A DNA stretch of 48,646 nt from Rhodocyclus gracilis (GCF_009617575.1 NZ_WIXJ01000014.1:1-48646); one strand, 5' to 3'. Shown: positions 8,517-17,828, numbered from the stretch's first letter. Notes: generated by a model not told the origin, from the letters alone. A program made the numbers and translations.

Positions 8517-9083
8517 CTAACGCGGCTCGCAAGCCTCCAGCCAGGCAGCGTCGAGGTCGAGCAGGGCGCCCTCGCGCAAGGGCTGATCGAGAAACTGACC
8601 GCGATACAACCAGCCTGAAGCACCATGCGCCCGCGTCCACGGCGTCTCCCAGGCTTCGACGCGCAGGGTCACGCGCCAGACATCGACCTCACGCTCGTCG
8701 TTCGCTCGCCGCACACAGGGTAAAGCCGCCGCGTAGCGCGCCCAGTCCTCGGGGCTCAGCCGACTGGGCGGCTTTTCCTGGGCCGGGCACAGGCCGGCGT
8801 GACGACGCTCGCGCCGCACCTCGGTCAACGTTCCGCGCAACCAGTACGTCGGGGCTTTCAGCACATAGCCCTGCCCGCCCTCGCGAAACAACGCACATTG
8901 ACCGGGTTGCGGCCCCAACGGAGTCACCGCTGCCGCGCGCGGTGCTTCTGGGGCGAACTCCTGAGCCGACAGCGCCGTTTGCGCCACCGCCGACGCCGCT
9001 GCCCACAGCAGAAGTAGCAGGAGCGCCATGCCATGCCCGCTCGCCGCCCTGCCTGAATCCCACGTCCACCAACGCCTAGCCAT
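8517..9083 (-). CDS. Small exported protein of unknown function
   Basis: No family was recognised. The protein (188 aa from ATG 9083, or 170 aa from ATG 9029) begins with a signal peptide: a leucine-rich run ALLLLLLWAAASAVAQ ends in a plausible AVA-Q signal peptidase I site. The mature part has two cysteines in CALFREGG and LCPAQ, a third in PCVRRAND and one near the C-terminus (LEACEPR), so disulphides in the periplasm are possible. Tryptophans are frequent. A TTG-initiated extension to 9104 is possible but unlikely. The gene converges on the hemerythrin gene with a 28-bp gap. Confidence 0.6.
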   Translation of the reverse strand: MARRWWTWDSGRAASGHGMALLLLLLWAAASAVAQTALSAQEFAPEAPRAAAVTPLGPQPGQCALFREGGQGYVLKAPTYWLRGTLTEVRRERRHAGLCPAQEKPPSRLSPEDWARYAAALPCVRRANDEREVDVWRVTLRVEAWETPWTRAHGASGWLYRGQFLDQPLREGALLDLDAAWLEACEPR

Positions 9084-9182
9084 TACCAACGATCCACCGC
9101 TCAATTGCTCACGTCCAAAGACAGTCGAATCGGGAGACCCGCGCGACCGCCACCTGCCGGGGATTCTACGACCGGCACACGC

Positions 9183-10415
9183 TCAGTCGTAGCGCCGTCG
9201 ATCCTCGATCACGCGACCATCGTTGGCGAGCGTTCCGGGGGCGCAGAAGGCGATCTCACCGCGCAACTTGGTCAGTTCGCGCAAACTGGCGACGAGTGCC
9301 GCTGCCAGTTTCTCGTCGGTGGCGACCGCTTCGCAGTGGAGAGTCATGCGATCGGCGCCGGTGTCGTTATCGACCACCAAACGGGCACGCAGCACCTGCG
9401 GGTGTCGGCGCAGCGTCTGCGCGATCTGCGCAGGATGAACGAACATGCCCTTGATCTTGGTCGTCTGATCGGCGCGCCCCAGCCAGCCACGGATGCGCAC
9501 GTTGGTGCGGCCACACGGACTTGCCCCCGGCAGCACCGCCGACAGATCGCCCGTGGCAAAGCGGATGAGCGGGTAGTCGCGGTTGAAGCTGGTAACAACC
9601 ACCTCGCCCACTTCGCCCTCCGGCACGGGATCGCCGGTGCCCGGCCGGACGATTTCGAGGAGCACACCCTCATCGAGTATCAGGCCTTCCTCGGCATCGG
9701 TTTCGTACGCGACGAGACCAAGATCGGCCGTCGCATAGGCCTGCCGCACGCAAATACCGCGTGCCTTGAGCGACTGACGTAGCGACGCCGGTAGCGCCTC
9801 GCCGGAAACCAGCGCCTTCTTCAGCGACGAGACATCGGCGCGCAGCTCATCCGCCTTGTCGACGATGATGCGCAGGAAGGACGGCGTGCCGACGTAGGCG
9901 GCGGGTCGCAGATCGGCGACGGCCTGCACCTGCTGCTCGGTCTGCCCGATACCGGCCGGAAAGACCGGGCAGCCCAGGCGCCGGGCGCCGCCTTCGAGCA
10001 TGAAACCGGCCGGCGTGAAGTGGTACGAGAAGGTGTTGTGCACCAGATCGCCGGCAACAAACCCCGCCGCGTGCAGCGCCCGGGCAAAGCGCCACCAGTC
10101 GGCAGCGCACCCCTCGGGATCGTAGATCGGGCCGGGCGAAGCGAAGACATGCGCCAGATCGGCCAAGGGCGTCGCCGTCAGCCCGCCGAACGGCGCCTGC
10201 GTCTGCTGCCGCTCGATGAGGTCGCTCTTGCGCGTCACCGGCAGCGCGGCCAGCGCGGCACGCGAGGTGATGGCGGCGGCCTCGACGCCGGCAAAGAGTT
10301 CGGCAAAGTAAGGCGAGTGCGCCTGCGCATGCGCCACCTGCTGCGGCAGCGCGCCCAGCAAGGCGGCTTCGCGCTCGGCCGGCGGACGGACTTCGAGGGT
10401 GTCGTAGGGAGTCAT
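9183..10415 (-). CDS. PaaK-like phenylacetate-CoA ligase family protein
   Basis: The 410-aa ANL-superfamily adenylating enzyme shows FASPGPIYDPEG, NTFSYHFTPAGFMLEGGARRLG and the AMP-binding YPLIRFATGDLSA segment. The C-terminal GRADQTTKIKGMFVHPAQI matches PaaK-type ligases. It would activate an aromatic or other carboxylic acid to its CoA thioester with ATP. It is the last gene of the Liv-type operon, 20 nt after livF, which suggests that the imported substrate is a carboxylic acid. The classical Ser/Gly/Lys-rich P-loop is weak (ASPGPIYD), as in many PaaK paralogues, so phenylacetate itself should not be assumed. Confidence 0.85.
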   Translation of the reverse strand: MTPYDTLEVRPPAEREAALLGALPQQVAHAQAHSPYFAELFAGVEAAAITSRAALAALPVTRKSDLIERQQTQAPFGGLTATPLADLAHVFASPGPIYDPEGCAADWWRFARALHAAGFVAGDLVHNTFSYHFTPAGFMLEGGARRLGCPVFPAGIGQTEQQVQAVADLRPAAYVGTPSFLRIIVDKADELRADVSSLKKALVSGEALPASLRQSLKARGICVRQAYATADLGLVAYETDAEEGLILDEGVLLEIVRPGTGDPVPEGEVGEVVVTSFNRDYPLIRFATGDLSAVLPGASPCGRTNVRIRGWLGRADQTTKIKGMFVHPAQIAQTLRRHPQVLRARLVVDNDTGADRMTLHCEAVATDEKLAAALVASLRELTKLRGEIAFCAPGTLANDGRVIEDRRRYD

Positions 10416-10435
10416 GGCGGCGCTCCGGTATGCGC

Positions 10436-11293
10436 TCAGGAGAGCCAGCGCTTGCGCCGGCGATAGTGTTTGACGTCGCGGAAGTTCTTGCGCCCGGCAG
10501 CGGAGAGGCCGAGGTAGAACTCCTTGACGTCCTCGTTGGAGGACAGATCAGCGGCTTCGCCCTCCATGACGACGCGACCGTTTTCGAGGATGTAGCCGAA
10601 ATCAGCGTAGCGCAGCGCGACCATGGTGTTCTGCTCGGCCAGGAGGAAACTCACCTGTTCGCTACGGTTGAGGTCGCGGACGATCTCGAAGATCTCCTCG
10701 ACGATCTGCGGCGCCAGTCCCATCGACGGCTCGTCGAGCAGGATCATCTCGGGCTTGGCCATCAACGCGCGACCGATGGCGCACATCTGCTGCTCGCCGC
10801 CCGAGGTGTAGCCGGCCTGCGTCATGCGCCGCTGCTTCAAACGCGGGAAGTAGTGATAAACACGCTCCAGGCTGTCACGGATTTCGCCGCGCGCACTGCC
10901 GCGCGTGTAGGCGCCGGTGAGCAGGTTCTCCTCGAGCGTCAGGTGCGCGAAACAATGCCGCCCTTCCATCACCTGGATGACGCCGCGGCGGACGAGTTCC
11001 GACGGCGTCAGCTGATCGATGCGAGCGCCCTTGAACTCGATGGCCCCTTTGGTGACGTCGCCGCGCTCGGCGTGCAGCAGGTTGGAGATCGCCTTCAACG
11101 TCGTCGATTTGCCGGCGCCGTTGGCACCGAGCAGGGCGACGATGCGCCCCTTCGGCACAGCCAGCGAGACGCCCTTCAACACGAGGATGACGTGATCGTA
11201 GATCACCTCGATGTTGTTGATCGAAAGATAGCCCGGTGCAGGCGAAGAGGAATCCGCTGCGCTGGGCGCAGTTGCAAGCGTCGGTGTATTCAT
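10436..11293 (-). CDS. livF: Branched-chain-type ABC transporter ATP-binding protein LivF
   Basis: The 285-aa ATPase has Walker A GANGAGKSTT, a Q-loop, the ABC signature YTSGGEQQMCAIGRAL, Walker B MILLDEPSMGLAP and the H-loop region LLAEQN. The order and spacing match LivF. With LivG it powers import of a small molecule bound by the periplasmic protein. A roughly 25-aa Ala/Thr/Ser-rich N-terminal extension precedes the ABC domain. It is separated from the substrate-binding protein gene by 125 bp containing a hairpin. Confidence 0.93.
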   Translation of the reverse strand: MNTPTLATAPSAADSSSPAPGYLSINNIEVIYDHVILVLKGVSLAVPKGRIVALLGANGAGKSTTLKAISNLLHAERGDVTKGAIEFKGARIDQLTPSELVRRGVIQVMEGRHCFAHLTLEENLLTGAYTRGSARGEIRDSLERVYHYFPRLKQRRMTQAGYTSGGEQQMCAIGRALMAKPEMILLDEPSMGLAPQIVEEIFEIVRDLNRSEQVSFLLAEQNTMVALRYADFGYILENGRVVMEGEAADLSSNEDVKEFYLGLSAAGRKNFRDVKHYRRRKRWLS

Positions 11294-11370
11294 GGCGGAA
11301 CCGGGAGCCTACGCAGTGAAGATCAATGGAGAGGAAAGGGAGCACCGTCCGAGGCATGAAGGTCGGCGTC

Positions 11371-11401
11371 CGCGCACGTGCGAGAAATCTTCACGTACGC
11401 G
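11371..11401 (-). other. Hairpin between substrate-binding protein gene and livF
   Basis: An imperfect inverted repeat, arms 11371-11380 and 11392-11401 with one mismatch and an 11-nt loop, lies just after the substrate-binding protein stop codon. No T-run follows, so it is not a classic terminator. In such operons hairpins here often stabilise the mRNA of the highly expressed binding protein; that role is inference. Confidence 0.45.
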
Positions 11402-11418
11402 GCGCCCCCTGCCGTGGC

Positions 11419-12762
11419 CTAGCCTTCTTTCGCGCAGTCGCGCGGCGTGATGCCCTTTTCCTTGGCGTATTTGGCGGCGGACTCCTCGATCATGCCGCGC
11501 ACCATCTCGCGATCGGGCTCGATCCAGTCGGAGACGATCTTCCACTGCTTGCCGTCCCACTGCTGGTATTTGACGAGGCCGGAACCTTCGTGGTCGGCGC
11601 AGGTGATCTTCAGGTTGGGCATGAAGCCTTCGGCGCCGAGGTCCTTCAGGCGCTTGGCGTCGATATCGAGGTGCTCGAAGCCCCAGCGCATTTCGTCGCC
11701 CGAGAGCGGCTTCTTGCCAAACTTGGCTTGCGCCGTGCGGATGGCTTCGACGGTGATGATGCCGTGCACGACGCCGCGGTTGTAATTGACCGAACCGACC
11801 CGCGTCTTGTCTTCCATGTTGCCCTTGTTCTTCTTGTAGACGTTGTCCTGGATCGCCTTGATCACCGGGTAATTCGGCCCGGCGACGCTAAAGCCGGCGG
11901 CCGTGAAGCCCTTGGCGGCATCGCCGGCCGGCACGGTGTCTTCTTCGGCGCCTGCCCACCAGACGCCGACCATCTTCTCGCGCGGGTAGCCGGTCTTGGC
12001 GGCGGCCTTCAGCGCCGTCGGGTTCATCACGCCCCAGCCCCAGAGAATGACCCAGTCCGGCTTCTCCTGACGGATACGCAGCCACTGCGATTGCTGCTCG
12101 TTGCCCGGATGCGCCACGGGCAGCAGGACGAGCGAGAAACCGTACTTCTGCGCCTGCTTTTCGAGAACGGTCAGCCCCTCCTTGCCGAAGGCGGAGTCGT
12201 GATACAGGTAGACGATCTTCTTGCCCTTCAGCTTGTCGATGCCGCCTTCCTTGGCGCCGATGTATTTGACCATCGTCGTCGCCTGGCTCCAGTAAGTCGT
12301 GATCATCGGAAAGACCCACGGGAAGACGCGCCCGTCAGCCGCGTCGGTGCGGCCGTAGCCGATGGTGACCATGGGAATCTTGTCGGCGACGACCTTATCG
12401 AGCAGCGAGTAGGTGATCCCGGTCGATACCGGCTGGAATACCGAATTGCCGGTCGAGCCTTTTTTCTTCAGGCGCTCGTAGCACTCGACGCCCCGCGCGT
12501 TGTTGTACTCCGTCTCACACTCTTCCCAGGTCAGCTTGACGCCGCCGACGCCGCCATCGCGCTCGTTGATCATCGCCATGTAATCGATCCAGCCGCCATA
12601 CAGCCCGGAGCCGCCCGCGGCATAGGCGCCGACGCGGTAGCTCGGCAGACCGATGAACTGCTCCTTCGCCTGCGCGAAGGCATCGCCAACCGCCGCCGAC
12701 AGCGCCGCGACGGAAAACACGGCAGCAGCCAGAGTCTTCTTCAGGGGGATCACGTTCTTCAT
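11419..12762 (-). CDS. Periplasmic substrate-binding protein of the Liv-type ABC transporter
   Basis: The 447-aa protein begins with a Sec signal peptide (MKNVIPLKKTLAAAVFSVAA, cleaved after AFA-Q). It has the bilobed type-I periplasmic-binding fold: GSGLYGGWIDYMAMINERDGGVGGVKL, a paired-cysteine region ECETEYNNARGVECYERL, and HDSAFGKEGL. This is the larger (about 400-450 aa) subgroup seen next to acyl-CoA ligases, so the ligand is more likely a carboxylic or aromatic acid than leucine. GAGGAGACAAAG before the ATG is a strong ribosome-binding site. It lies 27 nt after livM. Confidence 0.92.
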   Translation of the reverse strand: MKNVIPLKKTLAAAVFSVAALSAAVGDAFAQAKEQFIGLPSYRVGAYAAGGSGLYGGWIDYMAMINERDGGVGGVKLTWEECETEYNNARGVECYERLKKKGSTGNSVFQPVSTGITYSLLDKVVADKIPMVTIGYGRTDAADGRVFPWVFPMITTYWSQATTMVKYIGAKEGGIDKLKGKKIVYLYHDSAFGKEGLTVLEKQAQKYGFSLVLLPVAHPGNEQQSQWLRIRQEKPDWVILWGWGVMNPTALKAAAKTGYPREKMVGVWWAGAEEDTVPAGDAAKGFTAAGFSVAGPNYPVIKAIQDNVYKKNKGNMEDKTRVGSVNYNRGVVHGIITVEAIRTAQAKFGKKPLSGDEMRWGFEHLDIDAKRLKDLGAEGFMPNLKITCADHEGSGLVKYQQWDGKQWKIVSDWIEPDREMVRGMIEESAAKYAKEKGITPRDCAKEG

Positions 12763-12789
12763 CTTTGTCTCCTCGGTGAGGTTTTTATG

Positions 12790-13857
12790 TCAGTGAGGGA
12801 AGGGCCACAGACGCAACTTCTCTTTACCGATCTGCCACAGTCTCGCCAGACCGTGCGGTTCCACGATCAGGAAGAAAATGATCAGACCACCAAAGACGAT
12901 CAACTGCAGGTTGGAACTCACACTGGGCGCCAGCAGGCCGCTCAGCCACTGCTGGACGACGACATCGAGGGCAATCGGCAGCAAGACGATGAAAGCCGCG
13001 CCCAGAAAGGCGCCGGCAATCGAGCCAACGCCGCCGATGATTACCATGAACAGGATCTTGAACGACAGATCGAGGCTGAAGCCCTCCGGCTCGACCGTGC
13101 CGAGATACGCAAACGCGTAGAGCGCGCCGGCGACGCCGCAATAGAACGAGCTGACGGCAAAGGCGAGCAGCTTGGTGTGCATGATGCGGATGCCGATCAC
13201 TTCGGCGGCGACGTCCATGTCGCGCACCGCCATCCACGCCCGCCCGACGGAACTCCGAACCATGTTCTTGGCCAGCAGCGCGAGCACGACGACAATCGAC
13301 AGCACCAGCAGATACTTGGCCTCCGGCGAGACAAAACGGTAGCCGAGAATCTCCATGTCCTGCGCGGTGATGACGCCCGACGACGAGTAGTCGGAGAACC
13401 AGCCGACCTTGGTCAGCAGCCAGACGATGAAGAACTGCGCTGCCAGCGTCGCCACCGCCAGATAGAAACCCTTGATGCGCAGACTCGGCAAACCGAAGGC
13501 AATCCCCACCAGCGCCGCCGCCACGCCACCGCCGATGAAGGCGAGCAGGATCGGCATGCCGTCGATGCGCAGCATGAAGTTGTAACTGGCGAAGGCGCCG
13601 ACCGCCATGAACGCCGCCGAACCGAGCGAGAGCTGGCCGGCGTAGCCGGTGAGGATGTTCAGGCCGAGCGCCGCCAGAGAGAAGATCAGGAAGGGAATCA
13701 GGATCGCTTTCAGCCAGTACTCGGAGAGCAAGGCGGGAACGAAGAAGAAGGCGACGGCCAGCAGAAGGAGCATGCCGAGCCGGTCCTGGCGGATCGGAAA
13801 GATCTGCTGGTCGGCCGCGTAGGTGGTTTTGAACTGCCCGGCTTCACGGTAGAACAT
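12790..13857 (-). CDS. livM: Liv-type ABC transporter permease LivM
   Basis: The 355-aa membrane protein has about ten hydrophobic segments. LivM-type marks include LSLAALGLNILTGYAGQLSLG, the cytoplasmic coupling loop SVGRAWMAVRDMDVAAEVIGI (one conserved EAA-like region) and GGVGSIAGAFLGAAF near the C-terminus. It pairs with LivH to form the transmembrane channel. The N-terminal 30 residues are hydrophilic and cytoplasmic. It sits between livH and the binding-protein gene in the operon. Confidence 0.93.
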   Translation of the reverse strand: MFYREAGQFKTTYAADQQIFPIRQDRLGMLLLLAVAFFFVPALLSEYWLKAILIPFLIFSLAALGLNILTGYAGQLSLGSAAFMAVGAFASYNFMLRIDGMPILLAFIGGGVAAALVGIAFGLPSLRIKGFYLAVATLAAQFFIVWLLTKVGWFSDYSSSGVITAQDMEILGYRFVSPEAKYLLVLSIVVVLALLAKNMVRSSVGRAWMAVRDMDVAAEVIGIRIMHTKLLAFAVSSFYCGVAGALYAFAYLGTVEPEGFSLDLSFKILFMVIIGGVGSIAGAFLGAAFIVLLPIALDVVVQQWLSGLLAPSVSSNLQLIVFGGLIIFFLIVEPHGLARLWQIGKEKLRLWPFPH

Positions 13858-13908
13858 CGTTTTTCCTTGCGCGCAAACGTGGAGGGAGCAACAAATCGCT
13901 GAGGCGAC

Positions 13909-14802
13909 TCAGACGCGGTCGATGTGCTTCTCGCCGAACAAGCCTTCCGGACGGATCAGCAAGAAGGTCAGCGCCATCATGTAGGGGAACCACGAATCAA
14001 TGCCGCCACCGACGTACTCACCGAGATAGACCTCGGCGAGCTTTTCGGTCGAACCGATGATCAACCCGCCGACAATCGCGCCGGGAATCGAGGTGAAGCC
14101 GCCGAGAATCAGCACCGGCAAGGCTTTCAGCGCCGTAAAGGTGAGCGAGAAGGAAACGCCGTTACGCGCCCCCCAGATCAGCCCGGCAACGAGCGCGACG
14201 AAACCGGCGACGGCCCAAACGATGCGCCAGATGGTCTGTAGCGGAATGCCGATCGACAGCGCCGCCTGGTGGTCGTCGGCCACCGCGCGCAAAGCGCGGC
14301 CGATACGCGTGTACTGGAAGAAGAGCGCCAGCAAGGCGACCAGCACCGCCGCCACGCCGGCGCCGAAGAGGTCGAAGCTCGATACGCCGATCCCGGTGGA
14401 ATCCATCAGCCACTGCACCGGCACGTCATCGACGCCGAGTTCGAGGCCACGCACGTTGGCGCCCCAGAAGCCCTGCGCCAGTCCTTCGATGACGTAGGAC
14501 AGGCCAATGGTCGCCATGAACAGGGTGATCGGCGGCTGGTTGACGAGCGGACGCAAAACGACGCGCTCGGTGAGGATGCCGAGCGCCACCATGGTCGTGA
14601 AGGCAGCGAGCAAGGCGAGCGGGAACGACAGGCCGAGATTCTGAAAACCGACGAAGGAGAGCGCAGCGGCGAAGACCATCGCCCCCTGCGCAAAGTTGAA
14701 CACGCCCGAGGCCTTGTAGATCAGCACAAACCCGAGCGCGACGAAGGAGTACATCACTCCCGAGAGCAGACCGCCGAGCAGGACTTCGATGAAGAATTGC
14801 AT
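13909..14802 (-). CDS. livH: Liv-type ABC transporter permease LivH
   Basis: The 297-aa permease starts MQFFIEVLLGGLLSGVMYSF and has about eight membrane segments. Characteristic stretches are ALGFVLIYKASGVFNFAQG, the coupling loop TRIGRALRAVADDHQAALSIG and LILGGFTSIPGAIVGGLIIG. It forms the channel together with LivM. The start codon is 15 nt after livG, and the gene belongs to the ligase-transporter operon. Confidence 0.94.
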   Translation of the reverse strand: MQFFIEVLLGGLLSGVMYSFVALGFVLIYKASGVFNFAQGAMVFAAALSFVGFQNLGLSFPLALLAAFTTMVALGILTERVVLRPLVNQPPITLFMATIGLSYVIEGLAQGFWGANVRGLELGVDDVPVQWLMDSTGIGVSSFDLFGAGVAAVLVALLALFFQYTRIGRALRAVADDHQAALSIGIPLQTIWRIVWAVAGFVALVAGLIWGARNGVSFSLTFTALKALPVLILGGFTSIPGAIVGGLIIGSTEKLAEVYLGEYVGGGIDSWFPYMMALTFLLIRPEGLFGEKHIDRV

Positions 14803-14817
14803 GTCGTCTCAGCCTCG

Positions 14818-15603
14818 TTAATGGGAAACGCCGAGATAGGCGGAAATCACTTCGGGGTTGGAGCGCACTTCGTCGGGCGTGCCGTCGCCGATCTTCTTGC
14901 CGTAATCGAGGACGACGACGCGATCCGAGATGTCCATCACCACGCCCATGTCGTGTTCGATGAGGACGATGGTGGTGCCGAACTGGTCGTTCACGTCGAG
15001 GATGAAGCGGCACATGTCCTGTTTTTCCTCGACGTTCATGCCGGCCATCGGCTCGTCGAGCAGCAGCATCGTCGGCTCGGCGGCGAGCGCGCGCGCCAGT
15101 TCGACGCGCTTCTGCAGACCGTAGGGCAGGCGACCGACCGGCGTCTTGCGGATGTGCTGGATTTCGAGAAAGTCGATCACTTCCTCGACCTTCTGCCGGT
15201 GTTCCAGCTCTTCGCGCCGGGCGCGCCCGAAGTGGATCGCCTGCTCGAGGAAGCTGGCGTGCATCTTGGTAATGCGCCCGGTCATGATGTTGTCGAGCAC
15301 GCTCATGCCCTTGAACAGCGCGATGTTCTGGAAGGTGCGCGCAATGCCCTGCGCCGCGGCCTTGTGCGGTTCCATCTTGCGCCGCTCCTCGCCGTGAAAG
15401 ACGATGCGCCCTTCCTGCGGGTGATAGACGCCGTTGATGACGTTCAGCATCGAACTCTTGCCGGCACCGTTCGGGCCGATGATGGCGCGGATTTCGTGCT
15501 CGCGAACGTTGAACGAAATGTCGGTGAGCGCCTTCACCCCGCCGAAGCGCAGCGAGATGTTCTGCAGGTCGAGGATGACGTCGCCGCTTGTTCTTCCACT
15601 CAT
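14818..15603 (-). CDS. livG: Liv-type ABC transporter ATP-binding protein LivG
   Basis: The 261-aa ATPase shows Walker A GPNGAGKSSMLN, the LivG-type degenerate signature LPYGLQKRVELARAL, Walker B MLLLDEPMAGM and H-loop VLIEHDMGVVMDIS. The ATG at 15603 was chosen because AGGGACG lies 7-13 nt upstream; a GTG-initiated form from 15639 would add 12 residues. The gene follows the acyl-CoA ligase by 36 nt. Confidence 0.94.
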   Translation of the reverse strand: MSGRTSGDVILDLQNISLRFGGVKALTDISFNVREHEIRAIIGPNGAGKSSMLNVINGVYHPQEGRIVFHGEERRKMEPHKAAAQGIARTFQNIALFKGMSVLDNIMTGRITKMHASFLEQAIHFGRARREELEHRQKVEEVIDFLEIQHIRKTPVGRLPYGLQKRVELARALAAEPTMLLLDEPMAGMNVEEKQDMCRFILDVNDQFGTTIVLIEHDMGVVMDISDRVVVLDYGKKIGDGTPDEVRSNPEVISAYLGVSH

Positions 15604-15639
15604 GGATCGTCCCTGTGACTCGTTGGCCTCGCCGCGCAC

Positions 15640-17598
15640 TCAGGCGGTCTGGCGAAGGGCTGGAAACGTCTTGGCGTCGCGGATCTGCACCTCGGCGGCC
15701 ACCTTGCCGGTGCGGCCATCCTCGAAGCGCACCTGCGTCTCGATGTACTGCGTACTGCGGCCGGCGTAGAGCGCATCGATCAGCACCGCGTACTTCTGCG
15801 CGATGAATCCACGCCGCACCTTGCGCGTGCGCGTCAGCTCGTCGTCATCCGGATCGAGTTCCTTGTGCAGAACGAGGAAGCGGTGAATCTGCGAGTCGGC
15901 GAGCATGCCTTCGGCAACCAGTTGCGCATTGACCTCTTCGACACAGCCCTGAATCAGCTGGTAAACCTCGACCTTCGCCGCAAGATCGGCAAAGCCCGAA
16001 TAAGCAATGCCGCGCCGTTCCGCCCAGTTACCGACGGCACCGATGTCGATGTTGATGAAGGCGCAGACCATCTCGCGCTGGTGGCCGAAAGCCACCGCCT
16101 CCTTGATGTAGGGGAAGAACTTGAGCTTGTTCTCGATGTAGTTGGGCGCAAACATCGCGCCGTTGGCGAGGCGGCCGACGTCCTTGGCACGGTCGATGAT
16201 CTTCAGGTGCCCGTCGTCGTCAAAGAAACCCGCATCGCCGGTCAGGAAGTAGCCCTCGGCGTTGATCGCCTCGGCGGTCGCGTCCGGACGCTGGTAGTAC
16301 TCCTTCAGCAGCATCGGCCCCTTGACGAGAATCTCGCCGTTCTCGGCAATTTTCACCTCGACGCCGGGCGCCGGTTTGCCGACCGAGTCGAGCTTGATCT
16401 CGCCATCGGGCTGCAGGCAGACGTAAGCACAGGTCTCGGTCTGCCCGTAGAGCTGCTTGAGATTGATTCCGATCGAACGGTAAAAACGGAAGAGATCCGG
16501 GCCGATCGCCGCGCCGGCGGTGTAGGCGATGCGGATGCGGCTCATGCCGAGCACGTTCTTCAAGGGCCCGATCACCAGCAGCGAACCGAGCGCGTAGAGA
16601 AAGCGGTCACTACCCGACACCGGTTTGCCGTCGAGAATGTCGGCACCACAGCGACGCGCCACGCCCATGAAGTACTGATAGAGGCGCTGCTTGAGGCGGC
16701 CGGCATCCTCCATGCGAATCGTCACCTGCGTCAGCAGGTTCTCGAAAACGCGCGGCGGTGCGAAATAGTAGGTCGGCCCGATCTCGCGCAGATCGGTCAT
16801 CACCGTCTCGCCCGACTCCGGACAGTTGATGGCAAAGCCGGCAACCAGCGCCTGCGCGAAGGAAAACAGATGGTCGCCCACCCAGGCCATCGGCAGATAG
16901 GAGAGGATTTCTTCGTCGGCACTCAGACGGTCGAAAGCGACACCACCGCGCGCGGCGCTGATGAAGGCATCGTGCGTCAGACAAACGCCCTTCGGCCGCC
17001 CGGTCGTCCCCGAGGTGTACAACATGACGGAAACGTCATCGTGCCGCCCCACTGCGATCTCGCTGGCGAGAAAATCCGGGTGGTCTTTCTGGCGCACCCG
17101 GCCAACGCCGAGCAACTCCTCGATGTCGTGCAGGAAAGGCTGCGTGTAGTGGCGCATGCCGCGCGAATCGTCGTAGACGATGTGCTCGAGCGCCGGCAAT
17201 TCGCCCTTGATCTCGAGCAGCTTGTCGACCTGCTCCTGATCCTCGACCAGCGCAAAGCGGATGCCGGCATCCTGCAGGACGAACTTCATCTCGTCGGCAA
17301 CGGCGTCCTGATAGAGCGGCACCGGAACGCCGCCCAGGCTTTGCGCGGCGGCCATCGCCATGTAGAGGCGGGGCCGGTTGTCGCCGACGATGGCGAGATT
17401 GTCGCCGCGGCGAAAGCCCAGTTCAGCAAGCCCGCAGGCGAGGTCGCCGACGCGCTCGGCCACCTCGCGCCAGGACCACGTTTGCCAGATGCCGAGATAC
17501 TTCTCGCGCATCGCGGTTTTGCCACCACGCACGAGCGCGTGATGGCCGAGCAGTCGCGGGAACGTATCCAGCGACGGCGGGGCAGCCGTTTCCGGCAT
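15640..17598 (-). CDS. AMP-dependent long-chain-type acyl-CoA ligase
   Basis: The 652-aa ANL-superfamily enzyme has the P-loop VMLYTSGTTGRPKGVCLTHD (near residue 190), the A5 motif LYGQTETCAYV, the A7 motif YFLTGDAGFFDDDGHLKIIDRAKDV and a FadD15-like extended C-terminus. It adenylates a carboxylic acid and forms the CoA thioester in the cytoplasm. As first gene of the operon, with GGAGGAGACACC before its ATG, it would trap the acid brought in by the Liv-type transporter. The exact substrate (fatty, dicarboxylic or aromatic acid) cannot be read from the sequence. Confidence 0.9.
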   Translation of the reverse strand: MPETAAPPSLDTFPRLLGHHALVRGGKTAMREKYLGIWQTWSWREVAERVGDLACGLAELGFRRGDNLAIVGDNRPRLYMAMAAAQSLGGVPVPLYQDAVADEMKFVLQDAGIRFALVEDQEQVDKLLEIKGELPALEHIVYDDSRGMRHYTQPFLHDIEELLGVGRVRQKDHPDFLASEIAVGRHDDVSVMLYTSGTTGRPKGVCLTHDAFISAARGGVAFDRLSADEEILSYLPMAWVGDHLFSFAQALVAGFAINCPESGETVMTDLREIGPTYYFAPPRVFENLLTQVTIRMEDAGRLKQRLYQYFMGVARRCGADILDGKPVSGSDRFLYALGSLLVIGPLKNVLGMSRIRIAYTAGAAIGPDLFRFYRSIGINLKQLYGQTETCAYVCLQPDGEIKLDSVGKPAPGVEVKIAENGEILVKGPMLLKEYYQRPDATAEAINAEGYFLTGDAGFFDDDGHLKIIDRAKDVGRLANGAMFAPNYIENKLKFFPYIKEAVAFGHQREMVCAFINIDIGAVGNWAERRGIAYSGFADLAAKVEVYQLIQGCVEEVNAQLVAEGMLADSQIHRFLVLHKELDPDDDELTRTRKVRRGFIAQKYAVLIDALYAGRSTQYIETQVRFEDGRTGKVAAEVQIRDAKTFPALRQTA

Positions 17599-17804
17599 GG
17601 TGTCTCCTCCGGTCGTTATTGTTTGCAGCGGTCAGCAAGGTGTGCCGTGCAACATTTTTTCGCCGATTTTTATGCTTTTATTCTATCTGCTTTGCCCGCC
17701 CGGTCAATCGCGCCGAGCGTCGGCCATCCATCGCCAACACCCGCCGGGGAGGGATGTCGGTCGATGACAGATGGCGACATCAGTCTAAGGTCGAGCTGCG
17801 GCTA

Positions 17805-17828
17805 CAATTGTCACGCACCTGACAATTG
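17805..17828. promoter_or_regulatory. Perfect 9-bp inverted repeat at the Crp/Fnr regulator start
   Basis: CAATTGTCA (17805-17813) and TGACAATTG (17820-17828) form a perfect dyad with a 6-bp spacer. It sits 16 bp before the regulator's ATG, in the intergenic region shared with the divergent ligase-transporter operon. Size and symmetry suit a dimeric Crp/Fnr-type repressor or activator, so autoregulation is a reasonable inference. The arms differ from the classical TTGAT-N4-ATCAA Fnr site. Confidence 0.6.

Noticed and set aside
11326-13902. Long plus-strand open frame of 858 codons opposite the Liv operon
   Set aside because: It is antisense to well-supported livM and binding-protein genes and has the Arg/Asp/Gln-rich composition of a GC-rich shadow frame. 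The same holds for other long antisense frames (e.g. 15865-17829, 19076-21031, 21437-23212).
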